Below are positions 1 through 4,879 of a stretch of 5,390 bases of DNA, piece by piece. The stretch comes from Candidatus Sericytochromatia bacterium (GTDB taxonomy: Bacteria; Cyanobacteriota; Sericytochromatia; UBA7694). Position 1 is the stretch's first letter; every line of letters begins with the position of its first letter. The stretch covers positions 1 to 5,390 of the forward strand of contig CAJYHH010000790.1 in assembly GCA_913773825.1 (NCBI GenBank), in the 5' to 3' direction. The notes beneath the pieces are model-generated. The model was not told the origin of the DNA. It ran no database searches and saw nothing but the letters and a program-made list of their open reading frames with translations. The position numbers and the translations under genes were made by a program.

Positions 1-392
1 AACACGAAACAGACATCTGGTTTGAGCTTACCAACCTGATGATTCCAGGTGAAAACGACAGTTGGGACGAGACCAAACGCATGGCTGACTGGATCTTAGA
101 AAACCTGGGCCCTGATGTGCCGATTCACTTTACTGCTTTTCATCCTGATTTTAAAATGATGGACAAGCCGCGTACCCCCCAGGAGACCCTTAACCGTGCG
201 CGCCGGATTGCAATCAGGGCAGGCTTGAAATATGTTTATGTGGGCAATGTGCATGATGCGACTGGCCAGACGACATATTGCCCAAATTGCCAGAAGGCTG
301 TGATTGAACGTGACTGGCACCGGATTTTGGCTTATCGGCTCCAGGGGAGTCTCTGTCCTGACTGTGGCACAAAAGTTGCCGGAGTCTTCTAA
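1..392 (+). CDS. amrS: AmmeMemoRadiSam system radical SAM enzyme, C-terminal part (5' truncated by window)
   Basis: The reading frame is open from base 3 to the TAA at 390-392, giving 129 residues with no start in the window; the ATG at 39 is internal. The visible part reads LTNLMIPGEND, then IHFTAFHPDFKM, then YVYVGNVHD, then two CPxC pairs (CPNC, CPDC) flanking an RDW motif, and ends in GVF. This order is typical of the C-terminal half of AmrS, the radical SAM member of the AmmeMemoRadiSam set, which is related to pyruvate formate-lyase activating enzymes. The paired cysteines look like a small zinc-ribbon-like tail. The CxxxCxxC iron-sulfur motif that defines the superfamily would lie upstream and is not visible. 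In many genomes the family sits near AMMECR1-like (AmrA) and Memo-like (AmrB) proteins; neither is seen here. The substrate is unknown. A PflA-like activase is the main alternative name. Confidence 0.85.
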   Translation, partial: HETDIWFELTNLMIPGENDSWDETKRMADWILENLGPDVPIHFTAFHPDFKMMDKPRTPQETLNRARRIAIRAGLKYVYVGNVHDATGQTTYCPNCQKAVIERDWHRILAYRLQGSLCPDCGTKVAGVF

Positions 393-564
393 ATCCAGAC
401 CTGATGGCAGTTTAACGAGCTTAATCTTGTTGAGTTATGTTCGATGATTAAAGCGCTTTCTAGAATAATTTAATCCTGTCTTATTCTTATTGCTCAAAAA
501 ACGAATAAAGCTTTAATCCCTCCCTTGATGCCTTTTTTAGTTCTGTTTCGCTAATCTAGGCAAC
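393..564. other. Intergenic spacer between amrS and the lipoprotein gene
   Basis: No credible ORF lies in this stretch. It is AT-rich and holds two 10-bp palindromes, AAAGCGCTTT (450-459) and TAAAGCTTTA (506-515). A 9-bp inverted repeat, GATTAAAGC (446-454) and GCTTTAATC (510-518), overlaps both. TAGAAT at 461-466 resembles a -10 box, but no good -35 box is correctly spaced from it. I could not identify a firm promoter or terminator, although the lipoprotein gene probably needs a promoter here. Confidence 0.5.
446..518. repeat. 9-bp inverted repeat enclosing two palindromes
   Basis: GATTAAAGC (446-454) is the exact reverse complement of GCTTTAATC (510-518). The arms are 55 bp apart, and each overlaps a separate palindrome. 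The position upstream of the lipoprotein gene would suit a regulator binding pair. In AT-rich DNA the match could also be chance. No known operator consensus is recognised. Confidence 0.3.
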
Positions 565-1200
565 ATGAAAAGAATCAAACAAACCAGAACAAGACGAATC
601 AGACGCGCTCGGGCCTTAGGTGCCGTGCTGCTTACCACTCTGCTGGCAGCCTGCGGCATCTCACAGTTTGACGGTACGCGCCCTGATAATCCCCAAACCC
701 GCAATACTCAGAGTATGAGTCAGGGTCTGAATCAAAACCCTTCAAGCAGCGAACAAAATTACCAATCTGTCCGCCGTGATCTGTTGATTACACAGCCTTT
801 GGCAGCTATGCCTGGCAAAACCAGCAATGACACCATTGCATCCTGGGGTATGCCTGCTCGTCAATCGACTGAGCGCATTGAAAACCCCCATACACGAGGT
901 CAGCAAGATCAATGGATTGAACTGGAATACCCTGGCGTCAGAATGGGTTATTATCACAACGCTGTAACCAATCAAGAGATTTTGAGCTATCTCAAAATTG
1001 ATGATCGCAGCCATGAGCTCCGCCAGGAACTTAAAGTCGGGGATTCTTTTGATAGCTTTCGCACGGCTTTAGGCAGTCTGCAGCCGATCGGCAACGATGA
1101 GTTTACGGCCTGCGACAGCTGGGGACGTGGTGACTGTCTCAAACTGCGGGTAGCTGACGAAAAAGTGGTGCAGCTAGAGCAGATTAAGATGGTAGACTAG
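565..1200 (+). CDS. Putative lipoprotein of unknown function
   Basis: This encodes a 211-residue protein with a clear lipoprotein signal. It has a strongly basic N-terminus (many Arg/Lys in residues 2-18), a short hydrophobic stretch at about 19-29, and a lipobox LAAC ending at Cys30, followed by Gly31. The predicted mature protein is lipid-anchored outside the cytoplasmic membrane. Residues about 31-75 are rich in Asn, Gln and Ser and look like a flexible linker. The rest looks globular. It has two similar pieces, an ASWGMP turn near 92-97 and a KVGDSFDSFRTALG stretch near 157-170, each recalling the 'G-x-P' turns of small repeated alpha/beta folds such as SmpA/BLIP-like or DUF4309 proteins. 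That resemblance is from pattern memory only. Cys183 and Cys191 (CDSWGRGDC) could form a disulfide. The start has only a weak AGG at 558-560, 4 nt upstream, but it places the signal peptide correctly. The gene appears to be a single transcription unit. Confidence 0.8.
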   Translation: MKRIKQTRTRRIRRARALGAVLLTTLLAACGISQFDGTRPDNPQTRNTQSMSQGLNQNPSSSEQNYQSVRRDLLITQPLAAMPGKTSNDTIASWGMPARQSTERIENPHTRGQQDQWIELEYPGVRMGYYHNAVTNQEILSYLKIDDRSHELRQELKVGDSFDSFRTALGSLQPIGNDEFTACDSWGRGDCLKLRVADEKVVQLEQIKMVD

Positions 1201-1231
1201 CCAAACGCTGGTTGCCCATCGCTAGTCGTTT
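1195..1231 (+). terminator. Possible intrinsic terminator of the lipoprotein gene
   Basis: A perfect 7-bp inverted repeat, GACTAGC (1195-1201) and GCTAGTC (1221-1227), is followed by GTTTT. The left arm includes the TAG stop codon of the lipoprotein gene. The 19-nt loop can form a small inner AAC/GTT pairing. The long loop and short T-run make it a modest terminator, but its position at the end of the gene is right. Confidence 0.45.
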
Positions 1232-1246
1232 TAAATGCAGAAATGC

Positions 1247-1268
1247 TTGGCTTAATGTTGGCTTAATG
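1247..1268. repeat. Exact tandem duplication of an 11-bp unit
   Basis: TTGGCTTAATG occurs twice back to back, at 1247-1257 and 1258-1268, with no mismatch. It lies between two converging genes, so a promoter-type role is unlikely. Replication slippage is the simplest explanation. Confidence 0.7.
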
Positions 1269-1270
1269 AA

Positions 1271-1295
1271 GGAAGAGCTAAGTTTTTAGACTTCC
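1271..1295 (-). terminator. Imperfect hairpin, possible terminator of the feo operon
   Basis: On the minus strand, just after the last gene of the feo operon, GGAAG and CTTCC form the outer stem. CTAA and TTAG form an inner stem around a 4-nt loop, with a small asymmetric bulge between the two stems. The sequence that follows on the minus strand (TTCATT) is only weakly T-rich. It could serve as a terminator, but the evidence is thin. Confidence 0.33.
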
Positions 1296-1303
1296 ACCAG
1301 TGA

Positions 1304-1498
1304 CTAACTCATCCGCAAAGGTGTTTCACCGCGTTCAACTTTGGCAACAGTGGGGGTAACCGGCCCGCAAGTGCCGCTGCTGCAGCTATTACAGGCAGGT
1401 GCTTTATTTTTACCCGCCATGCTCATGCGATAAAGGCGACGCAAAATATAACCTCCCGAAAGAGCCAGCACGCCGGCGACAAAGATGTTTTCGAGCAT
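1304..1498 (-). CDS. FeoB-associated Cys-rich membrane protein
   Basis: This 64-residue protein has one hydrophobic segment (about residues 4-19), then a basic cytosol-facing stretch (RRLYRMSMAGKNK), then three cysteines at 36, 39 and 44 (C-x2-C-x4-C). It ends in a polar tail. The size, single membrane span, Cys cluster and position directly after feoB match the FeoB-associated Cys-rich family (Pfam FeoB_associated). Members are thought to assist FeoB, perhaps by handling Fe2+ or electrons, but no mechanism is established. An upstream ATG at 1510 in the same frame would add four residues and shares one base with the feoB stop (TAATG). The ATG at 1498 is preferred because GGAGG lies 5 nt before it, while the 1510 ATG has no good RBS. 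Translation is probably coupled to feoB. Confidence 0.85.
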   Translation of the reverse strand: MLENIFVAGVLALSGGYILRRLYRMSMAGKNKAPACNSCSSGTCGPVTPTVAKVERGETPLRMS

Positions 1499-1500
1499 CA

Positions 1501-1508
1501 GAACCTCC
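1501..1508 (-). promoter_or_regulatory. RBS that decides the start of the Cys-rich protein
   Basis: On the minus strand GGAGG lies 5 nt upstream of the ATG at 1498 and within the first codons of the longer reading from 1510. A ribosome using this site starts at 1498. It lies immediately downstream of the feoB stop codon, consistent with coupled translation. Confidence 0.7.
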
Positions 1509-1509
1509 A

Positions 1510-3687
1510 TTAGCTAAAGCCCAGCAAACGGCCAATTTGGTAAACCAGTGTTGAGGCTACATAAGCCGTACCGGTTGTAATCAGAAAAACAAAGCCTAAG
1601 TAACGCCCGCCAAACTCCTGGGTCATAGCACCCACAACCGAGACACAGGAAATCAGTAGCAGATTAAAGACCATAAAGGCAAAGGCCGAAAGCGGTGTAA
1701 AAGTCTTGCGGACTCCCGCCATTAAGGGTGAGTCTGCTTTTTCAGATTCAATCTGGAAAGGTGTGGGCAAAATTGAGCCAATGACAGCCGCTCCTGCTGT
1801 GACAGCTGAGTCTTTAAAACCCACAGCCTGTTCTTTGAGTTCTTCTGTAAAGTTCGCGTCAGCTTTGGGTTCGTTATCTTGCTGGACGCTCATGACCACG
1901 CCTAGGGTTCCGACTACCATTTCTTTCGCCATAAAGCCTGGCAAAATCGCTGCAACCGCTTCCCAGTGCTGGCCAAAGCCCTGTGGTAAAAACGCTGGAG
2001 CGACAGCCCGAGAAGACATGCCTAAAACGGTATCTTTGGGCGCAGCTCCATAAGGCAGATTGACTAAGGACCAGAGCAGTATCATGCTGACCGCAATCAC
2101 GGTTCCAGCTTGTTTAATAAAGGCTCGTGTTTTGAGCCAGATTGAAGCCCAGAGCATTTTAAAAGTTGGAAAGCGATAAGGCGGAAGCTCCATCACAAAG
2201 GCTGGAATATCTGATTTAAAGCGGGTTTTGCGTAAAATAATCGCCCATGTAATCGCAACAATAATTCCGGTCAGATACAGGCTCATAATTACCCAGGCCT
2301 GACTGCGTTCAAAGAAAGCCGCGGTAAACAAAGCGTAAATTGGCAGTTTGGCTCCACAGGACATAAACGACATCACAGCCGCTGTAATGCGGCGGTCCGT
2401 GTCACTTTCCAGGGCACGAGTGGCATAAACGCCCGGTACATTACAGCCAAAACCGACTAATAAAGGCACAAAGGCTTTGCCGTGCAAGCCAAAACGGTAC
2501 ATAAAGCGGTCCATAATAAAGGCTGCTCGAGCCATATAGCCGCTTTCTTCAAGAAGGGCTAAAAACAAATACAGGCACATCAAGGTCGGCACAAAAGTCA
2601 GGACTAAGCCTACTCCGCCAATAATCCCGTCTTTGACTAAAGAGACAACTAAAGGGGGTAAAGATAGGGCCTCAAGCCCCAGACCGGCCCAGCGGGCTAA
2701 AAAGCCGTTAACTAAACCGTCAATCCAGTCCACAAACGGTGTCGAAATATCAAAGGTCAGTTTAAAGACCACAAACAGAATGCCCAAAAAGGCAGGCAGT
2801 CCTGTCCATTCGTTCAGCAAAATCCGATCGGTCAGATCGGTTAAATCCGCTTTGGGTTGCTCGGGCGCTGTCACAACTTGGCGGGCCAGACGAGTAATCT
2901 GCTGCTGACGATGCTGAGCTAAAGCTTTATCGAGGTTTGGATAGATCTCGCTTAAGCGCTGACGATGCTCAGTACCATAATGGCTGACGTCAAGATTGTG
3001 AATCTCTTCGATTTTTTTGAGTGAATAAGGGTCATGCTCAAGCAGTTTAAGCGCCAGCCAGCGCAGTGGAGCCCCTTTGGCAAAGTTTTTGCCATCAATT
3101 TCAGCCATCAGCTTGGTGACTTCCTGCTCAATCGGGCCGGGGTATAAAAAGGCTGTGGGCAGGCTGGTATCAGCGGCGCGTTCAATAATCAGTTCTTTGA
3201 GTTCTTTTGTCCCTTTGCCGGTGGGGCCGACAGTTGTGGTAACCGGGACGTTAAGAGCTTGCGAAAAGGCGTCGATATCAAAGCGATAACCCCGTGATTC
3301 AAACTCGTCCCACATATTGAGGGCGATGATCATCGGGATTTCCATTTCCATTAGCTGCTGGGTCAAGTAAAGGCTTTTTTCGAGGTTGCTGGCTTCAATG
3401 ACGTTGACGACCAGCGCCGGTTTATCGACGAGTAAATAGTCACGGCAGACTTGTTCTTCGATTGTAAACGGACTCAGGCTATAAGTGCCCGGCAAGTCAA
3501 TCAGCTTAAGCTGCATGCCAGCATGCTGCATCTTCGCTTCTTTTTTTTCGACCGTGACGCCTGGCCAGTTGCCGACTTTGAGCTTACTGCCCGACATGGC
3601 GTTGATCAGGGCCGTTTTACCGACGTTTGGGTTGCCTGCAAAGGCAATCGTGATGTTACCAGTGGTGGCGACTAGAGGGGTGGTCAT
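1510..3687 (-). CDS. feoB: Ferrous iron transport protein B (Fe2+ transporter with N-terminal G domain)
   Basis: FeoB imports Fe2+ across the cytoplasmic membrane. This is a complete 725-residue copy, within the usual family range. The N-terminal GTPase domain (about 11-170) shows all nucleotide motifs: G1 GNPNVGKT (18-25), G2 Thr45 in GVTVE, G3 DLPG (64-67), G4 NMWD (124-127) and a G5-like stretch near 151-159. A helical linker (about 170-280) follows, acting as the GDI-like region in the family. The membrane part starts near 296 and has roughly eight to ten hydrophobic segments. It carries the conserved Gate motif GFGCNVPG (412-419, Cys415) and the SCGAKLPIY stretch (443-451, Cys444). The second half has AKEM (587-590) and the TPLSAFAFMVFNLL segment typical of FeoB. 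No C-terminal SH3 or winged-helix extension is present. GGAGA lies 8 nt before the ATG, and 15 bp separate the gene from feoA. No key residue appears to be missing. Confidence 0.98.
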   Translation of the reverse strand: MTTPLVATTGNITIAFAGNPNVGKTALINAMSGSKLKVGNWPGVTVEKKEAKMQHAGMQLKLIDLPGTYSLSPFTIEEQVCRDYLLVDKPALVVNVIEASNLEKSLYLTQQLMEMEIPMIIALNMWDEFESRGYRFDIDAFSQALNVPVTTTVGPTGKGTKELKELIIERAADTSLPTAFLYPGPIEQEVTKLMAEIDGKNFAKGAPLRWLALKLLEHDPYSLKKIEEIHNLDVSHYGTEHRQRLSEIYPNLDKALAQHRQQQITRLARQVVTAPEQPKADLTDLTDRILLNEWTGLPAFLGILFVVFKLTFDISTPFVDWIDGLVNGFLARWAGLGLEALSLPPLVVSLVKDGIIGGVGLVLTFVPTLMCLYLFLALLEESGYMARAAFIMDRFMYRFGLHGKAFVPLLVGFGCNVPGVYATRALESDTDRRITAAVMSFMSCGAKLPIYALFTAAFFERSQAWVIMSLYLTGIIVAITWAIILRKTRFKSDIPAFVMELPPYRFPTFKMLWASIWLKTRAFIKQAGTVIAVSMILLWSLVNLPYGAAPKDTVLGMSSRAVAPAFLPQGFGQHWEAVAAILPGFMAKEMVVGTLGVVMSVQQDNEPKADANFTEELKEQAVGFKDSAVTAGAAVIGSILPTPFQIESEKADSPLMAGVRKTFTPLSAFAFMVFNLLLISCVSVVGAMTQEFGGRYLGFVFLITTGTAYVASTLVYQIGRLLGFS

Positions 3688-3702
3688 TGGGCTGTTCTCC
3701 GC

Positions 3703-3978
3703 CTAAGGACGCGGGTAGACAGCCTCGAGGACAAAGGCCGGAGACAAGCGCAGGGCCAGGCGGGTGTTTTCCGTCTTGAGCAGAATTCCTCTGCCCCGGT
3801 TCTTGAGAATCTTAACTTGTTTCCCGGGTCTGAGTCCCATGGATTCCATGCGTTTACAGAGTTGTCTGTCCCCGCTGACGGCGTGGATTTCCACTTCTGC
3901 GCCAGCTGGAAAACAATCGATTGTTTTGGGTTCGCCAAGGCCGATTGTCTGATTGAGTAGACTCGTGTCTGCAAGCAT
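3703..3978 (-). CDS. feoA: Ferrous iron transport protein A (SH3-like FeoA domain)
   Basis: FeoA is a small cytosolic SH3-like protein needed for FeoB function in the systems tested. From the ATG at 3978 it has 91 residues. The FeoA domain spans about 24-88, with AGAEVEIHAVSGD at the start, the hallmark MGLRPGKQVKIL turn (47-58), and LALRLSPAFVLEAVYP at the end. The start is uncertain. The frame stays open to an ATG at 4014 and a TTG at 4020, which would add 12 or 14 residues. Neither has a Shine-Dalgarno site, and both overlap a good promoter candidate. The ATG at 3978 has only a purine-rich GAGAAAA stretch about 10 nt away, so its RBS is also weak. It is preferred because it gives a normal family length and leaves a short leader. 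It is the first gene of the feo operon, ending 15 bp before feoB. Confidence 0.92.
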   Translation of the reverse strand: MLADTSLLNQTIGLGEPKTIDCFPAGAEVEIHAVSGDRQLCKRMESMGLRPGKQVKILKNRGRGILLKTENTRLALRLSPAFVLEAVYPRP

Positions 3979-4009
3979 GCTAACTGTTTTCTCGTGTCGT
4001 GATGTAACA

Positions 4010-4039
4010 ACCATAAACAATCACAAATGGGGATGTCAA
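4010..4039 (-). promoter_or_regulatory. Sigma-70-type promoter candidate for the feo operon
   Basis: On the minus strand TTGACA (4039-4034) is a perfect -35 box. It is followed by an 18-bp spacer and TATGGT (4015-4010), which matches four of six -10 positions. Transcription would begin near 4003, about 25 nt before the feoA ATG at 3978. No convincing operator was seen around it. Confidence 0.5.
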
Positions 4040-4361
4040 TAAATATCCTGTCCATAAGCACATTGTACGTTCGATAATTGTTAATTAATTCGTGCATAAA
4101 ATAGTTACTGAATAGACCTGCAAGGCCTGCTTTTAGCCACTGACTGGCTTAGCTGATTGTGATTTTATTTTGATGTTTTTTTGAGTTTGAATTAAATTTA
4201 TAGGTTAAAATAATTGAAAATAGCATTCAATAAATCTATTGGAAAAATTTTTTGGTCTGAAACCATTTATTAATCAGGATTTTTAATCTTTAAATACGTT
4301 GAAAAAATATCATCTAAAAAATAAAATTAGTATTTTATATTTGAAGGTAATAACAAACGAA
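4040..4361. other. AT-rich divergent spacer between feoA and the small Cys-rich gene
   Basis: No credible gene lies in this stretch. GC falls to about 20% over 4201-4320 (24 of 120 bases by count), against about 55% in the neighbouring coding segment 4501-4560. It contains small inverted repeats: AGCCA-ctgac-TGGCT at 4135-4149, and CAATA-aatc-TATTG at 4228-4241. A TTAATTAA palindrome lies at 4080-4087. The stretch is longer and more AT-rich than the other spacers in the window. It may hold upstream promoter elements or binding sites for nucleoid or metal-responsive regulators, but none is recognisable. Confidence 0.6.
4135..4149. repeat. Short inverted repeat in the divergent spacer
   Basis: AGCCA and TGGCT form a perfect 5-bp stem around a 5-nt loop in otherwise AT-rich DNA about 120 bp upstream of the feo promoter candidate. 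It could be an operator half-site pair or chance. Confidence 0.3.
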
Positions 4362-4390
4362 TTGACTCTGGCCTGTGAAGTGCCTAAACT
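4362..4390 (+). promoter_or_regulatory. Sigma-70-type promoter candidate for the small Cys-rich gene
   Basis: TTGACT (4362-4367, five of six -35 positions) is followed by exactly 17 bp and TAAACT (4385-4390, four of six -10 positions). The expected start near 4397 gives a leader of about 64 nt before the ATG at 4461. It sits at the edge of the AT-rich block, which could act as an upstream element. Confidence 0.5.
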
Positions 4391-4447
4391 GTTCCTTGCA
4401 GGGCTTTTATTTTAGCTGCTGATATTTAGCACTCCCTGCCTGGTCGT

Positions 4448-4460
4448 GAGGAGGTCAGAG
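4448..4460 (+). promoter_or_regulatory. Strong RBS that decides the start of the small Cys-rich gene
   Basis: GAGGAGG at 4448-4454 is followed by a 6-nt spacer and ATG 4461. The alternative GTG at 4446 would place the RBS inside the coding region, so the ATG is chosen. Confidence 0.75.
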
Positions 4461-4796
4461 ATGTCAGATTCACATGTCCCGATTCGAATTGAAGGCAAAT
4501 TAGGCTGCCACTTTCAGTACTGTGGTGGCTGTGAGCGCGTTTCTCTGCGCTGTGGTAATGTGATGTTGCCTTTAACGCTGGAGCGGCTTGAAGAATTTAT
4601 TGCTTTTCTGGGGCAGACCTGTGAGCGGCATTTTAGTCAGGATGCCAATCGTGAACTGCGCTTTAGATTTTCAGAAGTGGTGCTGTTTTTTAGCCAGGCA
4701 GAAGCTGAAGCCCTGTTAGAAGTCGCCCGCGAAGGTTATACCGAAGTCTGTCGTCAGCGCCTGGAGCGTGTTTTTGGGATGGGCAGTAAGGTTTAA
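4461..4796 (+). CDS. Small Cys-rich protein of unknown function
   Basis: This encodes 111 residues with no signal peptide or membrane segment, so it is probably cytosolic. The N-terminal third carries four clustered cysteines, C16, C21, C24 and C31 (C-x4-C-x2-C-x6-C), ending in a CGN motif. The spacing would suit a zinc or other metal site, though this is inference. Cys53 and one near the C-terminus stand apart. The remainder looks mainly helical, with charged repeats (LERLEEFIAFLG, then AEAEALLEVAREG). The layout, a CxxC followed by a Gly-Asn and an 'L-x-x-EF' helix, recalls small uncharacterised proteins such as DUF6686, but I cannot confirm that. GGAGG at 4450-4454 lies 6 nt before ATG 4461 and fixes the start. 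An in-frame GTG at 4446 would overlap that RBS and is rejected. The gene is divergent from the feo operon, so a link to iron is possible but unproven. Confidence 0.8.
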   Translation: MSDSHVPIRIEGKLGCHFQYCGGCERVSLRCGNVMLPLTLERLEEFIAFLGQTCERHFSQDANRELRFRFSEVVLFFSQAEAEALLEVAREGYTEVCRQRLERVFGMGSKV

Positions 4797-4832
4797 GTCT
4801 TTAGACTGACCTAATAGATTTAGACGTTTTTT
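4797..4832 (+). terminator. Possible weak terminator after the small Cys-rich gene
   Basis: Directly after the stop codon, GTCT (4797-4800) can pair with AGAC (4822-4825), which is followed by G and six T residues (4827-4832). The stem is only 4 bp, so the T-run is the main evidence. TTTAGAC occurs twice within the segment (4800-4806 and 4819-4825). Confidence 0.28.
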
Positions 4833-4850
4833 GTCTCTCTCCCTTACAAT
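4821..4850 (+). promoter_or_regulatory. Possible promoter for the hydrolase gene
   Basis: TACAAT (4845-4850) matches five of six -10 positions. TAGACG (4821-4826), 18 bp upstream, matches four of six -35 positions. Transcription would begin near 4857, about 23 nt before the ATG at 4880, leaving just enough room for the RBS. It overlaps the T-run of the possible terminator. Confidence 0.38.
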
Positions 4851-4879
4851 AAAGGGCACATGTCCTAGGGAGGTGCGGT

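Noticed and set aside
1251..1269. PHO-box-like repeat of CTTAATG with 11-bp period
   Set aside because: Only two units are present, each with a mismatch to the cyanobacterial-type consensus. They lie between convergent genes with no promoter to control.
1706..3706. Several open frames on the plus strand opposite feoB
   Set aside because: They are antisense shadows of a complete, motif-rich feoB, with low-complexity products and no start signals.
4073..4091. Fur-box-like AT-rich stretch upstream of the feo operon
   Set aside because: It matches only about 10 of 19 consensus positions by eye, which is expected by chance in DNA this AT-rich. It begins more than 30 bp upstream of the -35 candidate.
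3684..4097. A 137-codon open frame on the minus strand overlapping feoA
   Set aside because: It runs out of frame through the clear FeoA coding sequence. Its product has no family-like pattern and it has no RBS.
4371..4412. GC-rich pairing (GCCTGTGA with TTGCAGGGC) followed by TTTTATTTT, resembling a terminator or attenuator
   Set aside because: The stem needs a bulge and two G-T pairs. It begins upstream of the expected transcript start near 4397, so it could not form in that mRNA.
4446..4460. Upstream GTG start for the small Cys-rich protein
   Set aside because: It would place the strong GGAGG site inside the coding sequence. The ATG at 4461 is ideally spaced from that site.
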